A stretch of 64,000 bases of DNA, from the NCBI RefSeq assembly GCF_900188165.1, contig NZ_FZOS01000001.1:1-64000 (forward strand). Reading direction: 5' to 3'. This document shows positions 45,926 through 54,314 of the stretch, one piece after another. The stretch is from Edaphosphingomonas laterariae. GTDB lineage: Bacteria; Pseudomonadota; Alphaproteobacteria; Sphingomonadales; Sphingomonadaceae. The notes beneath the pieces were generated by a model. That model made no database searches, was not told the DNA's origin, and saw only the letters and a list, made by a program, of their open reading frames with translations. The position numbers and the translations under genes are program-made. Each line of letters opens with the position of its first letter. Position 1 is the stretch's first letter.

Positions 45926-46597
45926 TTAGAAGTCGACCTTGTCATAATGATCGGGCGGGCCGACGATCTCCATCCGTTCGGACAGGAGCGGACGGAAGCT
46001 GGGGCGCGACTTCAGTGCCGCATACCATTCTTTGGTCCGATCATGGCCGCGCCAGTCGATCCCGCCGAGATAATCCGCGACCGAAAGATGCGCAGCGGCG
46101 GCCAGATCGGCAAGGCTCAGCACTGGCCCGCCGATCCAGCGGCGGTGATCGAGCAGATAATCGAGATAATCGAGATGCGCGTTGGCGGATTTCATCGCTT
46201 CGCGCAGGGCCTTGGCGTCCGGCGTCATGCGGTGAACGATGCGCTTGAGCATCCGTTCGTGCATCAGGGGCGCCACCACTTCGGCGTACATGCGTTCATC
46301 GAACCAGGCGACGAGCCGCCGGATTTCCGCGCGATTGGCGGCGGTGCCGGGCAGCATCGATGCCTTGTCGATCGTTTCCTCGAAATATTCGCAGATCGTG
46401 CTGGAATCGATCAGCACCAATCCGGCGGCACTGTCCACCATCACCGGCGTCTGCCCGGTGGGATTCATGTCGAGAAACTCGTCGCGCTGCGCCCAGGGCG
46501 ATTCGCGGACAAGTTCGTACCCTACGGCCTTCTCGCCGAGCAGGAGCCGGACCTTGCGGGAAAACGGACAGAGCGGAAATTGGAACAACTGCCACAT
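45926..46597 (-). CDS. fzlA: GST-fold FtsZ-binding protein FzlA (probable)
   Basis: 223 aa glutathione S-transferase fold: thioredoxin-like domain with FPLCPFSRKVRLLL and NPTGQTPVMVD, then the helical domain with WIGGPVLSLADLAAAAHLSVADYLGGIDW. The acidic C-terminal tail GPPDHYDKVDF matches the tail I recall for alphaproteobacterial FzlA, which binds FtsZ and is needed for cytokinesis in Caulobacter. An ordinary GST is the alternative. Confidence 0.75.
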   Translation of the reverse strand: MWQLFQFPLCPFSRKVRLLLGEKAVGYELVRESPWAQRDEFLDMNPTGQTPVMVDSAAGLVLIDSSTICEYFEETIDKASMLPGTAANRAEIRRLVAWFDERMYAEVVAPLMHERMLKRIVHRMTPDAKALREAMKSANAHLDYLDYLLDHRRWIGGPVLSLADLAAAAHLSVADYLGGIDWRGHDRTKEWYAALKSRPSFRPLLSERMEIVGPPDHYDKVDF

Positions 46598-46804
46598 AGC
46601 CCGCCCTTGTTACGGGCGTGATCGCGCGGGCGGAAGGGCTGTTGTGCCTTTAACGTAAATATTCCGTTGAACATGTAGTTCCGGGCCAAATCGTCACATC
46701 TGGCCATTTGTTCCGGCATGCTCATTCTCGGCGGCGATGGGGTTGGCTAGACCTGCACCCGAAATGACGGGCGGCAACAAGCCCGCAGGATGAGAGGAGC
46801 GAAA

Positions 46805-47638
46805 ATGGCGCTCAAGGTGGGTTATATCGGCCTTGGCAATATCGGCCTGCCGATGGCTGAACGGCTGGTCGGTGGCGCGTTCGACCTGACCGTGTTCGAT
46901 GTCGTGGCGGAGGCAGCCCGGTCGTTCGATGGGCGCGCGGCCATCGCGTCCGACATAGCGGATGTCGGGCGTCGGGCGGAACTCATCGGCCTATGCGTGC
47001 GCGACGATGCCGATGTGCACGCGGTCGTCACGGCGCTGCTCGGCACGATGTCGCGCGGGCTGATCGCGATCCACAGCACCGTGCGGCCTGCAACGGTTGT
47101 CGAATTGGCTGAACGCGCCGCGCGTCAGGGCGTCTCCGTCATCGACGCCGCCGTTACCGGCGGGGCAGATGGTGCGCGGAACGGACGGCTGACCTGCATG
47201 GTCGGCGGCGATGCGGATGCGATCGAAACCGCCCGCCTGCTGCTTGCCGCTTATTGTTCGAACATCGTTCATGCCGGCCCCGTGGGGCAGGGCATGGCGC
47301 TCAAGATCGTCAATAATCTCGTGACCTATGTCGAGCTGCTGGGCGCAGTGGAGGCATATCGCCTTGCCGCCGCCGCCGGCCTGGACCCGGCAAAGCTAAG
47401 CGAGGTGATGGGCGATAACGGCAATCTTACGCCTGCGATGCGCGCCTATGTCGGCTTTCGAGCGGCCGGGCCGGAGCAGATCGGCGCGGCAGCTTTTGCC
47501 GCGACGCAGACGGCGCTGGCGACGCTCGCTGAAAAGGATCTGTCGCTCGCCGCTGAACTCGCGGGGGAATGCGGCCTTGCCGTTCCCCTGGGCGATGCGA
47601 CCGCCCAGCATTTCCGCGCCGCCGTAACGAGGTTCTGA
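46805..47638 (+). CDS. 3-hydroxyisobutyrate dehydrogenase-like NAD(P)-dependent oxidoreductase
   Basis: 277 aa beta-hydroxyacid dehydrogenase. N-terminal GYIGLGNIGLPMAERL, then DAAVTGGADGARNGRLTCMVGG and the catalytic Lys region GQGMALKIVNNLV. The ATG at 46805 follows GAGAGGAGC. The physiological substrate is open. It is the first gene of a plus-strand catabolic run with the ALDH and SDR genes. Confidence 0.88.
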   Translation: MALKVGYIGLGNIGLPMAERLVGGAFDLTVFDVVAEAARSFDGRAAIASDIADVGRRAELIGLCVRDDADVHAVVTALLGTMSRGLIAIHSTVRPATVVELAERAARQGVSVIDAAVTGGADGARNGRLTCMVGGDADAIETARLLLAAYCSNIVHAGPVGQGMALKIVNNLVTYVELLGAVEAYRLAAAAGLDPAKLSEVMGDNGNLTPAMRAYVGFRAAGPEQIGAAAFAATQTALATLAEKDLSLAAELAGECGLAVPLGDATAQHFRAAVTRF

Positions 47639-47642
47639 ACCG

Positions 47643-49106
47643 ATGACCGAAATGACATTCCCGACGTCGCAGCTTTACATTGACGGCGCTTTCCGCGATG
47701 CCGAGGGGCGCGCGACATACGGCAACATCGCACCCGCAACGGGCCGGAAGGTCGGGGAAGCCGCCGATGGCACCGCGCAGGCCATGGATGACGCCATCGC
47801 CGCGGCGCGGCGCGCATTCGATACGACCGACTGGTCGACGAACGTCGGCAAGCGATTGGATCATCTCGATCGCTTCCGGCACGCGCTGCTCGACCTGGCC
47901 GATGATTATCGCGCCCGCATTTCAGCCGAAACCGGCGCCACGATCGGCGTCACCCGTGGTCCGGGGCTCAACCTTCCGATCAATTTCATGGAATGGACGC
48001 TCGATCTGGCCCGCCGCTACGAATGGCAGCGCGACATCGGCGTGGCGACCGCCATGGGCCATCCGACGCGTCGCCTGGTGATCAAGGAGGCGGCGGGCGT
48101 GGTCGGTGCGATCACGCCGTGGAACATGCCGGTGCAGATCAATCTTGCCAAAGTGACGGCCGCGCTGGCGGCGGGATGCACGGTGGTGCTGAAGCCCGCG
48201 CCGGAAACACCGTGGTCGGCCATTCTCCTTGCCGAAGCGGCCCATCGTGCCGGGCTGCCTGCGGGCGTGCTCAACGTCGTCACCGGGGCGGACAAGGCCG
48301 GGCTTGGCGAGCAACTGGTCGCCGATCCGCGCGTGGACATCATCTCCTTCACCGGATCGACCGCGACCGGGCGGCGGATCATGGCCGCCGCCGCGCCGAC
48401 GCTGAAACGGGTGTTCCTCGAACTGGGCGGGAAGTCGGCCAATATCGTGCTCGACGACGCCCCATTTCCCGATGCGCTCTATTCGTCGCTCGCGGTTTGC
48501 TATCATGCGGGGCAGGGCTGCTCGCTGCCCACCCGCATTCTCCTGCCCCGATCCCGTTATGACGAAGCGGTGGCGACGATCGCCGCGATGTACGACCAGA
48601 TGCCTTATGGGGACCCGGCGTCCGAAGAGCAGATCCTAGGTCCGGTGGCGTCGCGCGCGCAATATGATCGGGTGCTCGGCTATATCGATCTGGGCAAGCA
48701 GGAAGGCGCCCGCATCGTCGCGGGGGGCGGTACTGCGGAGATTGAAGGCGGCTATTATATCCGGCCGACCGTGTTCGCCGATGTGCGCAACGACATGCGG
48801 ATCGCGCAGGAGGAGATATTCGGGCCGGTCCTCGTCGCCATTCCCTATGACGACGACGATGACGCGGTTCGGATCGCCAACGAATCGATCTATGGGCTTG
48901 GCGGCGCCGTCCAGTCGGCGGATCCGGAGCGGGCGTTGAACGTGGCGCGGCGCATTCGCACCGGCACCGTGAACATCAATGCTGCTAACGTCTTTGCCCC
49001 GGATTCGCCCTTTGGCGGCTACAAGCAAAGCGGCATCGGGCGCGAGATGGGCGTCGAGGGTTTCGAGGAATATCTGCAAACCAAGACGATCGGGGTGGAC
49101 GCATGA
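47643..49106 (+). CDS. Aldehyde dehydrogenase family protein
   Basis: 487 aa. ITPWNMPVQINLAKVTAALAAG, cofactor motif FTGSTATGRRI, catalytic Glu in FLELGGKSANIV and the nucleophile Cys in HAGQGCSLPTRI are all in place, so it should be active as an NAD(P)-dependent ALDH. Substrate unknown. It lies 4 bp after the HIBADH-like gene and overlaps the next SDR by ATGA. Confidence 0.93.
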   Translation: MTEMTFPTSQLYIDGAFRDAEGRATYGNIAPATGRKVGEAADGTAQAMDDAIAAARRAFDTTDWSTNVGKRLDHLDRFRHALLDLADDYRARISAETGATIGVTRGPGLNLPINFMEWTLDLARRYEWQRDIGVATAMGHPTRRLVIKEAAGVVGAITPWNMPVQINLAKVTAALAAGCTVVLKPAPETPWSAILLAEAAHRAGLPAGVLNVVTGADKAGLGEQLVADPRVDIISFTGSTATGRRIMAAAAPTLKRVFLELGGKSANIVLDDAPFPDALYSSLAVCYHAGQGCSLPTRILLPRSRYDEAVATIAAMYDQMPYGDPASEEQILGPVASRAQYDRVLGYIDLGKQEGARIVAGGGTAEIEGGYYIRPTVFADVRNDMRIAQEEIFGPVLVAIPYDDDDDAVRIANESIYGLGGAVQSADPERALNVARRIRTGTVNINAANVFAPDSPFGGYKQSGIGREMGVEGFEEYLQTKTIGVDA

Positions 49107-49873
49107 GCGTATCGGGCAAGACGGTGATCGTCACCGGCGCGGCGCGCAACATGGGCTTCCACACAGCAGCGGCGCTTGCCCGGCGGGGCGCGCGGGTTTC
49201 GCTGTGGGGGCGGGACGCCGAAGGTCTGGCTGCGGCGGCCGCGTCTATCGGCGGGGATGCCATGCCGATCGCGCTCGATATCGCCGACGCGGGCCAGATT
49301 GGCGAGGCGATGGAGAAGGTGGCAGGGCATTTCGGCGGTATCGACGGCATCGTCAACAATGCCGGCGTGGCTTATCCCAACACCGTCGAAAATCTCGATC
49401 TCGATCAGCTGAACGAACAGATCCGCATCAATTTTCTGGCGCCGATCCTCACCTGCCGGGCGGTGATCCCCTATCTCCGCGCGCGCGGCGGCGGGCGCAT
49501 CGTCAACGTCTCGTCAGCCACGGTTCACCGCGATGGCGCGTTCAGCTTCCTGTCGATCTACGGCGCGACCAAGGCCGGACTGGAGCGCTTTGCCGATGAA
49601 CTGCGGCACGAGGTGCAGAAGGACGATATCGGTGTGACGACCTTCATTCCGGGCGATACCGCAACCGGTTTCGGCCAGGGCTGGGACGAAGCGGTGGCCG
49701 GCGCGGCCTATACCGAATGGCTGGAACGCGGCCCCTATTGGAACGGAATGATGGAGGTGGAGGCGGTGGGCGAGCAGATCGCCCATTGCTTCGATCTGCC
49801 CGACAAGGCGGCGTTCGAATTCGTCATGATGCGGCCCGTGGGGCGCCATCCCAAGGTGATGGAGGGCGGCTAA
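49103..49873 (+). CDS. SDR family oxidoreductase
   Basis: 256 aa. TGAARNMGFHTA (variant TGxxxxxG), NNAGVAYPN, catalytic Ser in NVSSATVH and YGATK are present. Arg/Asp in LWGRDAEG suggests NADP preference. Co-translated with the ALDH; ends 4 bp into a convergent gene. Confidence 0.9.
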   Translation: MSVSGKTVIVTGAARNMGFHTAAALARRGARVSLWGRDAEGLAAAAASIGGDAMPIALDIADAGQIGEAMEKVAGHFGGIDGIVNNAGVAYPNTVENLDLDQLNEQIRINFLAPILTCRAVIPYLRARGGGRIVNVSSATVHRDGAFSFLSIYGATKAGLERFADELRHEVQKDDIGVTTFIPGDTATGFGQGWDEAVAGAAYTEWLERGPYWNGMMEVEAVGEQIAHCFDLPDKAAFEFVMMRPVGRHPKVMEGG

Positions 49874-50859
49874 GCGAGCCCGCGGGCGCGATAGCAATCG
49901 ACCGCCGCCCGGATGGATCGTTCGACGGGCTGCGGCCTCCAGCCAAGCTCCGTCCGGGCCTTGGCCGCCGACATATCGTTCATGATGTGGCTCAACCGCA
50001 CGGATTCGACGGACAACTGGCTGTCGCGTCCGCGCAGGCGGGCGATGCCGTCCGCCAGAAACCCGGCGGCATAGAGCAGGGGAAAGGGCAGCTTGCGGAA
50101 ACGCCGGGATTGGCCGGCCTGATCGGCGGCGATCGAACAGAGCTCCTCATAGCGCAGCCAGCGATCAGCCACGATATATCGCTCGCCGATCCGCCCGCGC
50201 TCCACCGCCAGGATCATCGCGGTAGCGGCATCCTCGATCCCCACGCAGGACAATCCCGCGTCGATCGTGAAGCCGAGCTTGCCGGATGCCGCCGCCGCCA
50301 GCAGCCGGCCATGCGGCGTGGGAGCGAAATCATCGGGGCCATAGGTATTGGCAACGCACATCGCGACACCGGGAAGGCCGCGTTGGCGCACCGCGTCGAA
50401 GAACAGGGCTTCGGCCTCGACACGGCCGCGAATATAGGGTCCGGCGCTGGCGGCCCAGTTGAATATGTCCTCTTCGGTGGAAAGGCCGCCGGGGTTGAGC
50501 CCGATCGTGCCGATCGTGCTCGTCATCACGAAACGCTGCACACCATGGGCAAGCGCCGCGTCGATGGCGATGCGCAGCCCATCCACGTTCACCCGCAACA
50601 TCGGCGTCGGATCGCGCAGCCAGGCCTGAGTGTTGACCACGCAGTGGATCACGCTTTCGCATCCCGCCATCGCCGCGTGGACCGATGCGGGGTCGAGCGC
50701 ATCGCCATAGGCCCATTCGATCGGCAATCCCGCGAGTGCCGCCACATTGGTCGACTTGCGGACAAAGGCCCTGACGCGCCGGCCGTCCGCCGCCAATTGC
50801 CGAACGACATGGCTGCCAAGGAATCCGCCGGCGCCGGTGACGAGGATGGTGCCGCTCAC
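49870..50859 (-). CDS. NAD-dependent epimerase/dehydratase family protein (extended SDR)
   Basis: 329 aa. TGAGGFLGSHVV, YGDALDP and WRPQPVERSIRAAV near the end mark an extended SDR close to dihydroflavonol reductase-like or 3-beta-hydroxysteroid dehydrogenase-like proteins. The active-site Tyr is kept but the Lys of YxxxK reads Arg (PYIRGRVEAE). It is downstream of the LLM enzyme and overlaps it by 4 bp. Confidence 0.85.
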   Translation of the reverse strand: MSGTILVTGAGGFLGSHVVRQLAADGRRVRAFVRKSTNVAALAGLPIEWAYGDALDPASVHAAMAGCESVIHCVVNTQAWLRDPTPMLRVNVDGLRIAIDAALAHGVQRFVMTSTIGTIGLNPGGLSTEEDIFNWAASAGPYIRGRVEAEALFFDAVRQRGLPGVAMCVANTYGPDDFAPTPHGRLLAAAASGKLGFTIDAGLSCVGIEDAATAMILAVERGRIGERYIVADRWLRYEELCSIAADQAGQSRRFRKLPFPLLYAAGFLADGIARLRGRDSQLSVESVRLSHIMNDMSAAKARTELGWRPQPVERSIRAAVDCYRARGLA

Positions 50860-51839
50860 AGCTTCGCCAGCACCTCATCCCGGAAAAGTTGCAGGCAGCG
50901 CCACGCGCGCTCTGGGGCAATGCCCCCGGCCAGCGGGTGCAGGATCGGGCGCCATGGGCGGTCGAGCGATCGGGCCCGTTCGAGGCATTGGGCGGGCGTC
51001 AGGATTTCATAGGTCCCGGCGGCGCGCAGCGCTTCGATCGATCCGCTGCCGGCGTCATAGACGCGTTGCACGCCGGCCTTCATCCATTCGGCATATTGAT
51101 CGACTTCGCGCAGGAAGAAGGGGCCGAGTTCGCGCCAAGCCGCTTCCGGGTCCGGATCGACGAAAATCTGCGTCATGTCGGTGAAGGTTTCGACCTGCGC
51201 CGCCACGCCCAGCCGTTCGCACTCGGCCACATAGATTGCCTCGATCTCGGGCATCGGCTGGCCGGGCAGGAAGGGTAGCCCCCATCGCGCGGCACGGCGC
51301 GCGGCGGCGGCGCTCATGCCCCCATAATAAAGCGGCGGGTGCGGCTGGGTGTAGGGCGGTGGCGACACATGGATCGTGCGGCCGCGATAGTCGAAAGCTT
51401 CGCCCTTCCATGCTTTCAACAGCGTTTCGATCAGGAAATCGGTATCGGCGCCCCGCGTATCGAAGTCCCGATCCATCGCGTGATATTCGCTGGGGCGATA
51501 GCCTTGCCCCAGCACCATCAGGAAACGCCCCCGGCTGACGAGATCGAGCATCGCCAGATCTTCGGCCAGCCGGATCGGGTCATATAGCGGGCCGAGCACG
51601 GCGGAGCCGCGAATGATGATGTCGCTCGTCCGTGCCGCGATCATCCCGGCCAGAAGCAGCGGCGACGACAGCCAGCCCAACGCGGCGTCGTGATGCTCCT
51701 CCACATTGACCACCGCGAAGCCGGCCTTGTCGGCAAACTCCGACATCGCGATCGCGGCGCGATAACGGTCGGATTCGGCGCTCCGCGTCTCCGCCTGACC
51801 ACTCATGTTCAGGCGGAGGACGGCCTCTATGCGCGCCAC
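50856..51839 (-). CDS. LLM class flavin-dependent oxidoreductase
   Basis: 327 aa luciferase-like monooxygenase fold. FAVVNVEEHHD, VSRGRFLMVLGQGYRPSEY and PPLYYGGMSAAAARRAARWG are typical. I chose the GTG at 51839, which gives MARIEAVLRLNMSG, the expected first strand, and lies next to the AraC stop. An ATG further in (MSGQ) would cut that strand. It needs FMNH2 or F420; which one cannot be told. Confidence 0.85.
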   Translation of the reverse strand: MARIEAVLRLNMSGQAETRSAESDRYRAAIAMSEFADKAGFAVVNVEEHHDAALGWLSSPLLLAGMIAARTSDIIIRGSAVLGPLYDPIRLAEDLAMLDLVSRGRFLMVLGQGYRPSEYHAMDRDFDTRGADTDFLIETLLKAWKGEAFDYRGRTIHVSPPPYTQPHPPLYYGGMSAAAARRAARWGLPFLPGQPMPEIEAIYVAECERLGVAAQVETFTDMTQIFVDPDPEAAWRELGPFFLREVDQYAEWMKAGVQRVYDAGSGSIEALRAAGTYEILTPAQCLERARSLDRPWRPILHPLAGGIAPERAWRCLQLFRDEVLAKL

Positions 51840-51840
51840 G

Positions 51841-52776
51841 TCAGAAAGCCGCGTGGATGGGGGCTCCGCTGCGCGGGGTTTCCGCTTCTTCGATTGCCCC
51901 CGGACGCATGCGCTTGCGGAACGATTTGGGCGTTTCGCCGCAAGCCCGGCGGAACGCGACCGAGAAGCTGCTCGAACAGGTGAAGCCAAGCTTGAAGGCG
52001 ATGTCCTTGATCAGGAAATCGGTGTCCGCCAGCATGTTGGCCGCGCGATTGAAGCGAACCTGTTCGACATAATCGTAGATCGTCTGGCCGGTGGTCTGCT
52101 TGAAGGCGCGGCTCAGGTGGCGCCGGCTGAGACCGGTCAGCTTGGCCAGATCGCTGAGCGACGGCGTGCCGTTCTGGGTTTCGACATACTCGATGATCTG
52201 GCGGTGCGTGCGCCGGGCCAGGCCACCGCGCTGGATGGTCGAGCGCGGCTGCAGGTCGTTCACATAGCGCGCGATTTCCACCATCAGCGAAGTGCCAAGC
52301 GCCTCCGCCAGCACGCGCGACGCAAAGCCCGGGGCTTCAGCTTCATTGGCAAGGCGGGCGAGCGTGTCGGTGATTCGCGGGCTTTTGACGTCCAGGCAGC
52401 CGACCATTTCATTGGGGTGCACCAGTTCGTCGAGGCCGGTGATCCGGGCATAGGCATCCTGGCTGAAGATGCAGCGCACCGCCTGCGTCGGCCCGCCTTC
52501 GGCGCGCACCTGCAACGGCACGTTTGCCGGCACCACCAGAACCCGGCCGATATCTTCGAATCGCTTCTCGGCGCCTTCCACAAGGTAGCGCCCGGACGAA
52601 AAGGCCTGCTTGCGCTGGCGCTGCATAGCGATCGTGTGATGCGCTTCGACATGGCTGAATTCCACCGGCGAGGGGTGGACCATGCTGACGATCTGAATGG
52701 CGCAATTGGGTGCGGCGATGGCCGCATCGACCTGGGGGGAGGACATCGGGGTGTCCGCTGGCTTTGTCTCGATCAC
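51841..52776 (-). CDS. AraC family transcriptional regulator
   Basis: 311 aa. N-terminal cupin-like sensor region, then two C-terminal helix-turn-helix motifs (SDLAKLTGLSRRHLSRAFKQTTG; FLIKDIAFKLGFTCSSSFSVAFRRACGETPKSFRKRM). It is divergent from the SDR-CMD-flavoprotein operon and directly upstream of the LLM and epimerase genes, so it may control both units. Confidence 0.92.
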   Translation of the reverse strand: MIETKPADTPMSSPQVDAAIAAPNCAIQIVSMVHPSPVEFSHVEAHHTIAMQRQRKQAFSSGRYLVEGAEKRFEDIGRVLVVPANVPLQVRAEGGPTQAVRCIFSQDAYARITGLDELVHPNEMVGCLDVKSPRITDTLARLANEAEAPGFASRVLAEALGTSLMVEIARYVNDLQPRSTIQRGGLARRTHRQIIEYVETQNGTPSLSDLAKLTGLSRRHLSRAFKQTTGQTIYDYVEQVRFNRAANMLADTDFLIKDIAFKLGFTCSSSFSVAFRRACGETPKSFRKRMRPGAIEEAETPRSGAPIHAAF

Positions 52777-52954
52777 GTGCGTCGCACCTCTCTCAGTTAT
52801 CCGATTCTCCGTTTCCGCATTTTATCGTTTGGACGCCTTCGTCTCTCTGTTATGCGTGAGGAGCTAATAACATCGCTGCGCATGTCATAGAAAGAGAGAA
52901 GATGCGAGGCGGAGTTTGCGTCCGTTGTGCGAAACTTGTCCCTATTTCCGAACA

Positions 52955-52970
52955 GGTCGCGCTCGCGACC
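52955..52970. promoter_or_regulatory. Perfect 16-bp palindrome in the AraC/SDR divergent promoter region
   Basis: GGTCGCG (52955-52961), CT, CGCGACC (52964-52970). It lies 52 bp before the SDR start in the 246-bp intergenic region. It could be an operator or a leader hairpin. I see no other clear element in this gap. Confidence 0.4.
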
Positions 52971-53022
52971 CTGGGAACGGCGATGGAAGGATGGGCCGGA
53001 CAAGCGGATAAGGAGAGGGTGG

Positions 53023-53847
53023 ATGTCGGTTTGGTCCCATGAGGGCAGGAATGTTCTGGTTGTCGGCTGCTATTCGGGCATCGGCCGGGCGACGGCGGAG
53101 GAACTCGTTCGGCTGGGTGCGCGCGTGCACGGCATGGACTGGAAGTCGGTCGACGGTATCGGCCTAAGCGCGTTCACGCTCTGCGACCTGCGCGACACCG
53201 GCTCCATAGATGCGGCCTTGGGGCAGATCGCCGGCCCGCTCGACGCCATCTATTATTGTTCGGGTCTGCCGCAGACGCATCCGGCGATGGATGTGCTCAA
53301 GGTCAACTTCATCAATGCCCGCTATTTTATCGAGCGGGCGCGGCCGCTGGTGCGCGATGGCGGGGCGATTGCGATCATCGCTTCGACGGCCGGCAATGGC
53401 TGGGTCACCCGCGCCGCGACGGTCACCGAATTCGTCACGACGTCTGACGGCAGTGCGGCAGTGGCGTGGGCGGAGCCTCGACTGGCGGAACTCGGCGATC
53501 CTTACTCCTTCTCCAAGGAGGCCATCATCGTGTGGGCCATGCGCGAATCGGCGCGGATTGCCGAAAATCGCGGCATCCGGCTCAACCTGCTCAGCCCGGG
53601 GCCGACGATCAGCGGCATGACGCCCGATTTCGACAGCTTTGCCGGTGCCAAGGTGATCGATGTCTATACCCAGCCACTTGGCCGGCGTTCCGCGCCCGAG
53701 GAGCAGGCCTTCCCGCTGATATTCCTCAATTCCGAAGGCGCGAGCTATATCAACGGCTGCAACTTCATCACCGATGCCGGTTTCACGGCGGGCATGGCGA
53801 CGGGCCAGATTGCGCTCGACCGGCTGTTGGCGGAGGCGGTGGCGTGA
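53023..53847 (+). CDS. SDR family oxidoreductase (coniferyl alcohol/3-alpha-hydroxysteroid dehydrogenase-like)
   Basis: 274 aa. Cofactor motif VGCYSGIGRATA, Asp in GMDWKS, YYCSGLPQTHP, Ser in IASTAGNGW, a long variable insert and YSFSK, then LSPGPTISGM. The insert after the active Ser recalls coniferyl-alcohol and 3-alpha-hydroxysteroid dehydrogenases. The ATG at 53023 follows AAGGAGAG. It is co-translated with the CMD-like gene (GTGA). Confidence 0.85.
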   Translation: MSVWSHEGRNVLVVGCYSGIGRATAEELVRLGARVHGMDWKSVDGIGLSAFTLCDLRDTGSIDAALGQIAGPLDAIYYCSGLPQTHPAMDVLKVNFINARYFIERARPLVRDGGAIAIIASTAGNGWVTRAATVTEFVTTSDGSAAVAWAEPRLAELGDPYSFSKEAIIVWAMRESARIAENRGIRLNLLSPGPTISGMTPDFDSFAGAKVIDVYTQPLGRRSAPEEQAFPLIFLNSEGASYINGCNFITDAGFTAGMATGQIALDRLLAEAVA

Positions 53848-54215
53848 GCGGCGTCGAGGGCCGGCGTCAAACCGGCGAGGCCATGTTCGGCCGGGTCTAT
53901 GGCCCGGTCGTGCCGATCCCGCCGGCCGAAAAGCGCGATGCGTTCATCGACAATACGATCGATCATCTGTTCGGCGAAATCTGGTCGCGTGACGTGCTCG
54001 ACATCCGTTCGCGTCGCCTGCTGATCATCGGCGCGGTTCTCGCGCTAGGCGAAACCGGCATTCAGGAAGTCCAGCTTCGCGCGGCGCTCGCCAATGGCGA
54101 ACTGACGGCGGCGGAAGCGCGCGAAATCCTGGTCTTCATGGTCAATTATGTCGGCTATCCGCGCGCATCCGGTTTTCAGCAGGTGTTGAACAGGGTGCTG
54201 GCCGAACAAAGCTAA
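53844..54215 (+). CDS. Carboxymuconolactone decarboxylase (CMD) family protein
   Basis: 123 aa, GTG start overlapping the SDR stop. LDIRSRRLLIIGAVLALG, VQLRAALANGELTAAEAREILVFMVNYVGYPRASG fits the gamma-carboxymuconolactone decarboxylase group. There is no CxxC pair, so it is not an AhpD-type peroxidase. The His usually found before RAAL is absent (IQEVQLRAAL), so its activity may differ. Confidence 0.85.
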   Translation: MSGVEGRRQTGEAMFGRVYGPVVPIPPAEKRDAFIDNTIDHLFGEIWSRDVLDIRSRRLLIIGAVLALGETGIQEVQLRAALANGELTAAEAREILVFMVNYVGYPRASGFQQVLNRVLAEQS

Positions 54216-54314
54216 TCCGATCGGACGTTGCGGCGGGCGGCATTCGTTGCCATGCCGTGTTCCAACAGTTTCAAAATTGCCGCGCGGAATGCGCGAGTTG
54301 CAGAGGGTGAGTGC

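Noticed and set aside
46598-46804. Divergent intergenic region between fzlA and the HIBADH-like gene
   Set aside because: Only a weak AACG/CGTT symmetry was seen; nothing strong enough to call as a site.
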